64,000 bases of DNA from Piliocolobus tephrosceles (lineage: Eukaryota; Chordata; Mammalia; Primates; Cercopithecidae). Positions 1 through 12,400 of this stretch are shown one piece after another; the stretch's first letter is position 1; each line of letters begins with the position of its first letter. The notes below the pieces were generated by a model. It did not search any database. It saw nothing but the letters and a program-made list of their open reading frames with translations, and was not told the DNA's origin. Position numbers and translations under genes: made by a program. The stretch lies in the NCBI RefSeq assembly GCF_002776525.5, contig NC_045443.1:47871648-47935647 (forward strand). The letters are read 5' to 3'.

Positions 1-324
1 AGCTACCACTCTGTACATTAAAGCTAAATACTACATGTAGAGACAGAGGATAGATCACTAACCTCAGTGGACTTCCACTGCCAAATGGACCTCCCAGTTG
101 TTGAGGTAATGTCAAGGCCTGGAATTAACATGTGGAACGATTGTACTTTTGAAAGGAGGTATAATTGTCTGGTGATTTCCCACTAAAAACTAATAAAAAC
201 TAAGTATCTTATTGATTATAAAATGATCTTAATTTGGTCTCTTGATATTTAAAATGACCAGTTCAGTGTGAATTCCTTACCTGATGGCTTAGGTAATTCA
301 GTTTTCACTTTGGGTTTGATTTAG

Positions 325-434
325 GTTGGCCCCGGCTCAAATGGGTTGTGACAGATTCCAAGTACCTTTCAAAGCCCCCGAAAGACTGGCAGCCACACAT
401 CTCACCTGCTGGGACAGAACCGGCGTACATTGAG
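325..434 (+). CDS. DIP2B: DIP2B exon 1 of 27 in window
   Basis: Acceptor tttgatttag, donor gtaagt. The first two bases complete a codon from the preceding exon, then 36 codons beginning WPRLKWVVTDSK and ending AGTEPAYIE, finishing in phase 0. This is the interior of FAAL-like module 1, just before the strand-loop-strand that carries the A3 (P-loop-like) motif in active enzymes. Confidence 0.9.
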
Positions 435-3400
435 GTAAGTCCTAAGATGTAAAATACGCTTTCAGGCTTTTCCTTTGGCTTCGCTTGCTGCCTTTCAAAA
501 TATAAAACTAAATTTTTGCAATGTTAATGTTAGAAGATCCTCCTGCTTTGTGACATTTCCATCTTTTGGCTTGTAAAGTGCCTTGTAGTAGATCTTCTAT
601 CTTAATTATTTTGATCATAAATATACATTCAAGAAAATGACAGCAAAAAAAAATGATTCTTCATGTAAGAAAGTTACAGAAGACTTTAGGGAAGTACAAA
701 CGTTTAGGAAATGATGTACTGGCAGAGAAATTTCTCTGCTGCTTATTTAGAGAGGTTGGGGATAAGAGAATGGAGAAATGAGAAGGGAAAATAGCTCTGC
801 TTAAAAAAACAGATTAGTAGATGAAAGATAAAGAGCAAGAAGAAACAAATGGCTGGAAGGTTTGATATTGAGGTTGGTGTAGGAATGCATTTGGCAACAT
901 GATCCCATTGAAGGATTAAGCAAATCCAAGTGCACACCAGGCACCAGGCTGAATGCTTGAAGTGCATTTTCTCATTTAGTCCTCACAAGTACCCTGTGAG
1001 GTTTGGATTATTATTAAACTTGCTTTATAGATGAGGAGATTAAGACTTAAAAGAACTTCAGTAACTGACCAAAGGCCACATGACTCAAAAATGGCAGAGG
1101 TAGACTCAGAGTCAGGTCTAACTCTAAAAGCTGTAGCCTTCACCACTCTGCATCCTGCCTGAGACATATGCTCACTAATTGTTAAGTTAATGAACAGGCA
1201 AATCAATAAAATTTTTTTTCAAGATTTGGGGGAAAATCATCTAACGTTGAACACTGTGATGATAACAAGTAGAGAGAACTTAAATAATTTTGGCTATAGA
1301 AAAGAGAGGCTGGGAGAATGAGTTCATGTCCTTTGCAGAGACATAGATGAAGCTGGAAGCCATCATTCTCAGCAAACTAACACAGGAACAGAAAACCAAA
1401 CACCGCATGTTCTCACTCATAAGTGGGAGTTGAACAATAGGAACACATGGACACAGGGAGGGGAACATCACACACTGGGGCTTGTCAAGGGGTTGGGGGC
1501 AAAGGGAGGGAGATTATTAGGACAAATACCTAATGCATGCGGGTCTTAAAACCTAGACAACGCGTTGATAGGTGCAGCAAACCACCGTGGCACACATACC
1601 TATGTAACTTACCTGCACGTTCTGCACATGTATCCCAGAACTTAAAGTAAAATTAAAAAAAAATAAAAAAGTAGAAAAGAGAGGCTGGGACGAGACACAG
1701 TGGTTCACGCCTGTAATCCTGGCACTTTTGGAGGCCGAGGTGGGTGCTCCTGAGGTCGGGAGTTCGAGACCATACTGGCCAACATAGTGAAACTCCGTCT
1801 CTACTAAAAATAAAAAAAATTAGCTGGGCATGATGGCGCAAGTCTGTAATCCCAGCTGCTTGGGAGACTGAGGCGGGAGAATCACTTGAACCCAGGATGC
1901 GGAGGTTGCAGTGAGCTGAGATCACACCACTGAACTAGAGAGACTGGATGCAATGGTTCACATCTGTCTGTAATCCCAGCACTTTGGAAGGACAAATAGG
2001 AGGACTGCAAAGAAAAGGAAGAGAGTGACCAGTAGCTCTGAGAGGTGATGGGGTATTATTGGATGCAAGGATGATTGTTTTTAAAGATGGAAGAGATCTG
2101 AGTATCTTTAAAAGACAGACAGATAGACCAGGTAAGATGGGTCATGCCTTTAATCCAAGTACTTTGTGAGGCTGAGGCAGGTGGATTGCTTGAGCTCAGG
2201 AGTTCAAGACTAACCTGAGTAACATAGTAAGACCCTGTCTCTACAAAAAATAAAAAATTAGCTGGGCCTGGTGGTGTGCACCTGTAGTCCCAGCTACTCA
2301 GGAGTCTTAAGATGGGAGGATCACTTGAGCCCAGGAGGTTGAGGCGACAGTGAACTGTGTTCATGCCACTGCACCCTATCCTGGATGACACAGCATGATT
2401 CTGTCTCACATAAAAAATGACAAGCAATTAGAAATACCAAATTTAGTGATCAACTCTCAATCTATGTCATGTCTCAGTGATGACGTGGTTCATCATTCGG
2501 TCCTCCTCAAAACTCCAGTCACTGGCTTCTTGGACTCCTCTCTCAGTTCCTCTGCCTCGTTAGCCATTCCTTCAGTCATCTTTATTGGTTCTTCCTAAAG
2601 GTGGAGGGTCCTTCATTGTATGGCTCTTGCTTAGCTCTGGCCTTATTAGAACTACTACCCTCTGTCTTTCTAGGTGCCTGTTATTTTGAATTAACTTGCA
2701 GTTCTTACTTGGGATCCTCCTATTGCCCACAGTACTCTGCTAGTGAGTTTAAAGCATCTCTGGGTAATAGGGAGTTATTAAAGGATTGTCAACAGGAGAG
2801 TGACAACAATGAATTTATTATAAGAAGTTATATCTGGATTGGTTGGGTTAAGAAAGGAAATAAGGGCTGGGCGCAGTGGCTCATCCCTATTATCCTAACA
2901 CTTTGGGAGGTTTAGGCAGGCGGATCACGTGCGCTCAGGAGTTCGAGACCAGCCTGGGCAACATGGTGAAACTCTGTCTCTACAAAAAAATGCAAAAATT
3001 AGCCAGGTGTGGTGGCACATGCCTGTAGTCCCAGCTACTTGGGAGGCTGAGCCTGGGAGCTCAAGGCTGCAGTGAGCCATGATCTTACCACTGCATTCCA
3101 GCCTGAGTGAGATTCTGTCTCAAAAAGAAAAAAAAGGAAACCAGCTTTAGTTATTCAGGTGAGCTCAAGCTTATGGTAGAGAGCAGAGAGCAAAGTAGAT
3201 TGAGCTTCAGACAGTAAGGAAATAGAGCAGGCAGGGCTTAGTTGCTGATGCTGGAGAGGGAGAAAGCAAGACAGACTCAGATTTCTCACTTAGGCAACTT
3301 GGATTGATGGCAGCATCCTTCCCTAAGATAGAAAATACAACAGGAAGAGTTCCCATGGGCAGGGACTGGGGTAAAGACGGCAGTGATGGATATATGGGTT

Positions 3401-6400
3401 TCCCAGGATTACTAGACATTCCAGGGGATTAGTTGACTCTGTCAGTCTGGATCTCTCTGGAGGAGAGGCCTGCGTTGAAGGTAGAGAACTCGCAGTTACT
3501 AGGAATGCAGTAACCTACTGGAATAAAGTGAAAAGAGATGAGGAAGGAGAGCAGAACTCTCAGGGAACAGCACATTGAAGAGATGGGCGGAAAACGTGGA
3601 GGAGCAATGGGAGAGGGACAGACACACAGAGACAGACTAGAAGGAGAAAACATCAAGAAGGAGAGTAGTCAAATTTTGCAGAAAGGTTTGATAAGGTATG
3701 CAAAATGTCCTTTCCATTTAACCATTAAAAAATTGGGGCTGGTCCCAAGGTAGTGAATTATCTCCGTTGATTGTTCACAGTCAGGTACAGATCAAACTCC
3801 TGTTCTACTCTTTTTCTCCTTCTCACTATTGCCCTTGGCAAGACTTAACTTTTTTTTAAAGTTGAACTGGGCACAGTGGCATACACCTATAGTTCCAGCT
3901 ACTGAGGAGGCTGAACTGGGAGGATTGCTTGAACCCAGGAGTTCCAATCCAGCCTGGGCAACATGGTGAGACTCCATCTCTTAAAAGAAAGAAAGAAAGG
4001 AAAGTTGATAGTCCTGGTAAAAAGCAACTTGAATGGAACATTAAGGGTAAAAGCAAAATTATAGTTGAACGATTTGGAGGAGCAAATAGGCCATTCGTTT
4101 CTAGTTCTTCCTTACAAAATTGGGTGCTTCTAATACACAGAGACCGCGTCTTACATACCTTTCACTCTTCAGTGCTGTGCTTGACTTGTATTTATTTGAT
4201 ACCGTGTTTCTATTAATTTAGCTCCAATCACTTGTTTGTTTTAGCTTTTGAGCAACCACTTCACACTGATGACTATTCAACTTTGAAGTCTTTTACACAC
4301 ATACTTTTGTTGAGCTTTGTCATCCTCCAATCCTATCTTTGTGTGATTTGAGTTTGAGACCCAAGTACATTGCCTTAAATATTCATATTAAACGTGTTAA
4401 ATTCAGCCCATTATGGTTTTTCTGGCTTTCGTTTTTGGATTCTAGTTTTGTCATTTGAAATAACCCATTTTATTGTGTTTCTTATGTTTCTGCTTTTGTT
4501 TTCTAGTATAAAACAAGCAAAGAAGGGAGTGTAATGGGAGTTACAGTGTCCCGGCTTGCAATGTTGTCTCACTGCCAAGCTCTGTCGCAGGCCTGCAATT
4601 ATTCTGAAGGTCAGACCTCATCCCATGACTGCCTTCATTGTTACCTTCAGAGATGTGTGACTGTGAGCACAATGCTCAGTGACTGGACCTCATTTAATGA
4701 CCAAATTCAGAGTGAAGTGTCCCAAGACACAGTCTTGGCTTGCTTTTGTTTTCTTCTTTCTCAAAAATATGCTATAGTTTAAAGGAACCAAAATTCTGGC
4801 AAACCAAAATGTAAAGCATAATTTCTAGAGTACAGCAATAGAAAACCCTAATTAAAATCATGTTTTTAGTAGCTGTGGAATGTCAGGTATCTCAATCTTC
4901 CCCTGCCTGTGTAGTGGGCTACCAACTATACATTTGGAGTCAAAGAAATTCAGCTACCAAAAAGCATAACTTTAGATAGGTTAATATATATTGCAAAAAC
5001 CACTGTTTGCCTCAGAATGTTCTTTGCAATATTATTTTTTTTAGTGTTTTCCCTATGTAAAATGAAACAGTAAATGGTCATGCTGTATTTTTTAACCAGA
5101 CAACAATGTTGTTCTATCATGAAATTATATATGTGTATATATAATGGAAGCAATCAAAAAGCCCTTAAATAAGGATTGATTAGGTTATAATACATCCAGG
5201 CCAGGCATCGTGGCTCACGCCTGTAATCCCAACACTTCAGGAGGCCGAGGCGGATGGATCACCTGAGGTCAAGAGTTCAAGACCAGCCTGGCCAACATGG
5301 TGAAACTCCATCTCTACTAAAAATAACAAAAATGAGCCAGGTGTGGTGGCTTGTGCCTGTAGTCCCAGCTACTTGGGAGGCTGAGGCAGGAGAGTCACTT
5401 GCACCCCGGAGGCAGAGGTTGCAGTGTGCCGAAATCATGCCTCTGTACTCTAGCCTGGGTGACAGAGCAAGACTCTGTCTCAAAAAAAAAAGGAAAAAGA
5501 AAAAGGTGATAATACATTCATATAATGGCTGGGACATTAAAATTTTTATTTTTGAATATTAAAGATATGGAGAAATTGTTTCAATATATCATTAAGTAGG
5601 AACAAGTTAGATACCAAGTTTTGCATACATATAGATTACATATAGATAGATATCTAACATATCTATCTATATGTAAATATGCCTAGAAGTATATGTGTGT
5701 ATATAGATAGAATGTTTAGAGATATATATGTATATACACCAACTTTTTTTTTTTTTAGGAAGTATCTTTTAGGAAATTTAAATTATATTTGTCAAACTTC
5801 CAAAGTTTCTAAAATAAGCATGTATTCTCTACATAATTAGGAAAAAAATACCTCTTGGAAGAAATGCCTAAGTCACAAGACGTTTCTAACTCCTTGTCTC
5901 TGTTGTAACCACATTACCCTATGAGCAGTCCTCTACCTGTTTTCAGGAGACCCTCAAAAGCCCCTGAGAACTTAGTCATTTCTCTAAAAACATGAAATCA
6001 GGCTGGGCGCTGTGGCTCACGCCTGTAATCCCAGCACATTGGGAGGCCGAAGCAGGAGGATTACTTGAGGTCAGGAGTTCAAGACCAGCCTGACCAACAT
6101 GGTGAAACTCTCTCTCTACTAAAAATACAAAATTAGCCATACATGCTGGTGTATGCCTGTAATCCCAGCTATTTAGGAGGCTAAGGCAGGAGAATTGCTC
6201 GAACCTGGGAGACAGAGGTTGCAGTGAGCTGAGATCACGTCACTGCACTCTAGCCTGGGTGACAGAGGCAAGACTCCATCTAAAAGAAAAAACAAACAAA
6301 CATCAAATCAGTTTATGAGAGGCAAGTGACATGATTTTGCTACTTAACACTAAACATGATTTCTTTGTCTTCCTGTTTTTTCTATTTTAGGGGAAACAAT

Positions 6401-9400
6401 AGTAAATGTCTTAGACTTTAAGAAGGATGCTGGGCTGTGGCACGGCATGTTTGCGGTAAGCTACTCAGATTTAAGGCCCTTAGTATAAATTGTGCTTGAG
6501 ATAAGGCCAGCATGCTGTGTAACTGGAGCATCTCTCAGTGCTTGTTTGAAATTTAAGTTCCCTAAAGGTCAGTAATATTTTCCAGAGGCTATATAACCTT
6601 TCCATTGGACAGAATGTTTTGAATGACTGCCATGCATAAGCTGCATGCTTTAACTGAAGAACAGTAACAAGGTAGATGGGGATTCTTCCCATTAGAGAGG
6701 AACAGGTAGCATACTATGGGTGTTAGACAAAAAAGGTGACTTCCTTCCAGGTCTGGGCTTCAAGGCAGTTTTTATGGAAGAAGTGACAGCTGAGTTGGAC
6801 TTTGAAAAATAGGTAAGCTTTGGACATACAGAAATTTTTGTAAGGGGATATAGAGGTAGAGAGAGGGGACACTTCAACTGGCAAAACTACCGTATGTAAC
6901 ATGCCATATAGGTGGAGAGAGAAAAAAAATACAGGGTTACCTGAATTGTAAAGGACCTCAGAGAGCATCTAGTCCCACTTACTTGATACTGCAGGAGCTG
7001 GAAAAGCATGGGAAATGAATCGTGAGGGAAGGGAGGTGGATCCCTTTTCACCCAGAACCCTCAGAATCTTCGTTATGTTTACTTTCTAGCTGTTTTCTGA
7101 AAGCTTTCCCATTTTCTTCTTTATCAGAAGTTAAAAATCCTTTTGAGGAGTTAAGAAGAATCTCTTCTCTGTGATACCAAGTGCAAGATAGGGACATGTG
7201 TGAAGAATTAGTTATAAACACCAGTCTTTTCCTGAAACCAAAAGTTTCTCACCAGAGCTAGAAACTTGGAGAGAGAAAATAGTGTCTTGCAGTGGTATCT
7301 TGGTTTCTTTGGGCAAATTAGAGAGTGAGCAAAATGGCTAATCTAAATACGAAGGCTTGGTTATTCTACCAGGCTGGGTCTCTTTGGGGACAGGGTGTCA
7401 GGTATGCTTGATTGGAGTGGCAGGAGAGACCCTAAATGGCATGACCCCTCCACACCTTCAGCTTTAGCTAGCAAAAAAAAATTAACAGGTGTAGGCAGGA
7501 CGTCCCGTAAGAAACAGGGACATTTTGATTTCTTGCTTTGTGATGCTTACCTACCCCTTTGTGGCACGTGGCAAGTACGAACATGATAAAAGCATTAAGT
7601 GGGTTGGAGGGCAGTTTGGCAGAGTCTGTTAACATTTTAAAAGCATATACTACAGCTGGGCACTGTGACTCAGGCCTGTAGTCCCAGCACTTTGGGAGTC
7701 TTAGGCAGGCGAATTACCTGAGGTCAGCAGTTCAAGACCAGCCTGGCCAACATGGTGAAATCCCGACTATACTAACCATACAAAAAGTAACTGGATGTGG
7801 TGGTGCACGACTGTAATCCCTGCTACTCGGGAGGCTGTGCAGGAGAATTGTTTGAACCCAGGAGGTGGAGGTTGCAGTGAGCTGAGATCGCACCACTATA
7901 CTCCAGCCTGGGCAACAGAGCAAGACTCTGTGTCAGATAAATAAATAAATACATACATACATACATACATACACACACACGAGTCCCAGCTACCCTGGAG
8001 GCTGAGGCAAGAGAATCACTTGAGTTCAGGAATTGGAGGCCAACCTGGGCAACATAGTGAAAGCCCTGTCCCTCTCTCTTTTTTTTTTAAAAAAGCATAT
8101 CCCATATGACAGCAGTGCTACATATCCGTATAGGGAAATACTTGCATAAGCCCAGGAAAGGGAGTAGGAATGCGCTCCTTGAAACATTTTTTGTAGTAGC
8201 AAAAAATTGTCATTAATAGGGAAATGCCTAAATAATTGTGATGTAGCTAAACAATGGAATACTGTGCTGCAGTTCAAAAAGAATTATGTAGATCTCTTGT
8301 ACTGATATGCATAGATTTAGCCCTAAAACAATTTAAATGAAAAAAGCAAGTTATAGATATATATATAATATGATGCCTTTTATGTTTAAAAATACTTATA
8401 TGTTTCTATGGGAACAAATGTCTATGAAAATGCATTGAAAAAAGATTGGAAGGGTATCTGTCAAATTTGTAACTGATTATCTCTGATGAGGAGAGGAGGG
8501 AACCAGGTTGGAGGGAAGGTGTTAAAGGAACTTCAATCTTATATTTAATATTTAAGATTGTTTTCAAAGAGCATGTATTTGAGTATTACTTGTATAATTA
8601 AAATTGCTAACAAAATATCAGCTCAATTTTAAAATACTAAGTATGTATTTTGTATTGATTACTTTTCTTCTTTCTTTGTTTTTCAGAATGTAATGAATAA
8701 GATGCACACAATTAGCGTACCCTACTCTGTTATGAAAACCTGTCCTCTCTCTTGGGTCCAAAGAGTACATGCTCACAAAGGTAGTCACCCGCAGCATCTG
8801 AGCTTTAATTATGTGACTGTTTGAATTACGATTTCAGAGAATTTCAAATTTCCTTGTTAGAAACATTTCTATGCCCCTGTCCCTTAACTGTAGAGCTCAG
8901 TTACTACAGAATTAGGTACCTTGCCCGTTCATCTCACTGTTGTCCTGTCTTAAGCATTGAGATGAATTTTTTCCAAATGCGAGCTTTGAATTAGATTTGA
9001 GTGTCTTGGTATTCACAATTTCCTTGGCTGGGATACTGTGACCTGCCTAGAGGGTCTCAGTGAACAAATAATTGTAGGTCCAGTCAGTTGTCTAAATGTG
9101 ATAATTTCTGCCTCTGAGCTATTGGCACAATCTCTTTGAAACCTTTTTTATTTTCTCCAAGCAAATATCGTGATTCCCCAAAGTAAAAATGTCTTTATTA
9201 TGGTATATTACATATGTACCAAATTTATTTTGTATGTTAACTTTATCCCTTTTGAATTTGTAGCCAAGGTAGCTTTAGTAAAATGTCGGGACTTGCACTG
9301 GGCTATGATGGCACATCGGGACCAAAGAGATGTGAGCTTGAGTTCCCTCCGAATGTTAATTGTGACTGATGGAGCTAACCCCTGTGAGTATTTCTGCATT

Positions 9401-12400
9401 GTGGGTCTGGGAATATTCTGTGTTTTGATAGATTAGGGTTTTTTGCCCTGTACTAAGATGTAATTCACATACTGAAAAACTCACTCATTTAAGGTATGTA
9501 ATTCAGTGGTTTTGGTATATTCACGAGTTGTGCAACCATCATTACAGTCTAAGTTTAGAACAGTTTCATCACCCAAAAAGAAACCACATACCCATTATCA
9601 GTCACTCCCCATTTTTCCCCCTACCCCCAGCCCTAGATGACTGCTAATCGATTGCCTGTCTCCCTGGATTTGCCTCTTCTGAACATTTCTTGTAAATGCA
9701 GTCATACAGTATGTGGTCTTTGTGATGGGCTTCTTTTAGCATGTTTTTCAGCGTTCATCCATGTTGTAGTATCTGTCAGTACTTCTGCATTCCTTGTTAC
9801 TACCAAGAAATCGTCCATTGTATAGTTATATCACATTGTATTTACTCATTCATCTTTTGATGCATCTATAAGCTTTTAAACCATTCTTTTTGGCTCATTC
9901 ATGTATAAGCTCTTTCTGTCATGTAACTGGGTATTCCTGTGTTACCTGCTTTCCTCTACAAGCCCGCAAATCCTGATCCTTCACACAGTAGAGTCAGGTA
10001 GAGCACTACACTGTTTGTCATTATGGACTTTTGTCCGTAGTCACATTGATCCTCATAGTCTAAAACACAGACATAGGCTTGACCTTAACATCATATAGAA
10101 GGTGGAGCTAAGCCAGTATTAAATTGCACTGCCTATGACAGTTCCTCAGGAATAGTTGCTAAATTATAAACTGGCTGCATATTGCCTGCAGTGTTATCTC
10201 TGATACTGATTTGTCAGTTTCATAGGAGCACCCTTATTCCAAGGTGTAACTTTAAATAGTGTCAGTAACCTTTTATGGACTGGATGAGCATTAATTTGTC
10301 CTTGACATATATCAAACCGTCTCACAGGGACAGTAAAATATTTGTGTGGAATTAACAATATATAATATGGGTTCTCATGAGAAATAAGTATGTCAGCTTT
10401 CTATTCTTTACTATTTTCCTGCAGTAATGAAAATCACAATTTCAGCTTCAGGTTGATCTGTTCCAACTCCTTAGGGTCCGTGTCATCCTGTGATGCCTTC
10501 CTGAGTCTGTTCCAAAGCCATGGACTGAAGCCTGAGGCCATCTGTCCGTGCGCCACGTCTGCTGAAGCCATGACTGTAGCAATCCGCAGGTACTGTTCAG
10601 GATGTCAGATGCTCTTGATGTATGTTACAACTTGGATGAAATGTACAGTATTTACCAGGAGATGACAAAGGGGTGTTAACTAATTTTCTGAGTAGTTTCA
10701 AGCATCTCATTTTTCCCACTCTTGCTCAAAGTGTATGTAGTAAACTGAAAAATTTAATATAATTTTGTATTTGTGAATTAGCTCTTTTTCTGTGCCATTT
10801 TGCTCTTCGGAATCCATAGCACCTTAGATTAGAAATAGACTGTTCTTGTTTGTAGCTTAAGTATGAGTAGTGTATCTATAGTATACTCAAGACCATTATG
10901 TATGTAAGTATCAGTGAATGTGTGTGTGTGTGTGTGTGTATAGATATACTCTTTTTTGTTTGTTTGTTTGTTTAGATAGGGTCTCTCTTTGTCACCCAGG
11001 CTGGAATGCAGTGGCATAATGATGGCTCAATGCAGCCTTGACCTCCTGGGCTCAAACAGTCCTCCTGCCTCAACTTCCTGAGTAGCTAGGACTACAGGCG
11101 TGTACCACCAAGCCTGGCTAATTTTTTAATTTTTTTGTAGAGATAGGTTCTTGTTATGTTGCCCAGGCTGGTCTCAAATTATTGGCTTTGAGCAGTCCTC
11201 CTTCCTTGGCCTTCCAAAGTGCTGGGGTTGCAAGCATGAGCCACCGCGCCTGGCCCAGTACGCAATACTTGATGATGATGATAATAAATGACCGTGTTGC
11301 TGGTTTATGTGTTTACTACACTGCACTTTTTTTAAATTTAATTTTTTAGAGATGGGATCTTCCTCTGTTATCCAGGCTGGAGCACAGTGACATGATCATA
11401 GTTCATTGTAGCCTCAACCTCCCGGACTCAGATGGTTCTCCCACCTTAGCCTCCCAAGTAGCTGGGACTACAGGCATGTGCCATCATACCCAGCTAAGTT
11501 TTGTATTTTTTGTAGAAATGGGGTCCCACTATGTTGCCCAAGCTGGTCTTGAACTCCTGGCCTCAAGCAATCCTCCTGCCTCAGTGGTTGCTGGGATCAT
11601 AGGTGTGAGACACCACACCCAGCTCTAATTTGGCATATTTTTGGGGGAGAAAATGGAGAATTTTTTTGGTATTGCAGCCAGAGGAAATTTGTCTTCCTAC
11701 GTATTTGTATTTTTCTCTTGATGTTATTTCATTCACCAAACTTGATGGGTTTTTCTTTTCAGGCCTGGAGTTCCAGGAGCCCCTTTGCCAGGAAGAGCCA
11801 TTCTCTCAATGAATGGATTGAGCTATGGGGTAATACGGGTCAATACTGAAGATAAAAATTCAGCACTGACAGTCCAGGATGTGGGGCATGTAATGCCTGG
11901 TGGTGAGTTGTGAGGAGCACCATTTGGTTTTTCATAAAGATTTGTCATCAGAGATAATAGAGCCTGATAAAATACAGAATCTCAAACCAGGATTCCTTAA
12001 TTCAGTACTTAACTCATTTAATTTCTCAGAGCCTCTCTAATAGTTAAGTCATCATAATTATGCCGACCTTCCTGCAGTATTGTATGACTTACCAATTGTG
12101 AATGCTTCAGGTCCACTTCTTTACCTGGAAGGCCAAATACTAGAGATGGTAAAGTTATCTGGTTTTCACTGTGATTGCCAAGCCATTGGGACTGACAGAA
12201 AATAAGAGCATACTGCTTCCATGAGTGTTTTGAGTTTGACCTGCCTAAGGGTAACACCTCATTCATCTAACCTGTTTATTTGGGCTTTGCATTTATCTTT
12301 AATATGTCACTGTCTATATAAGCTTTACATTTCAAATATACTTATGTAGTTTCAGGTTTATGTTTAGCATTCCTGTTTGGTATTTTTACTTAATGCCACT

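Larger units (their letters stand above)
7590..8610 (+). repeat. Old L1 (L1M-type) 3' end split by Alu
   Basis: The flanks ggttggagggcagtttggca and, after the Alus, acaatggaatactgtgctgcag and atgaaaaaagcaagttatag match the ORF2 end/3' region of old L1. The Alu interrupts it at about 7652 with aaaagcatat repeated on both sides. Confidence 0.7.

Noticed and set aside
3737..4005. A chimeric Y1-Alu retrogene
   Set aside because: The Alu-type monomer has its own flanking aaagttga copies, so it looks like a separate insertion.
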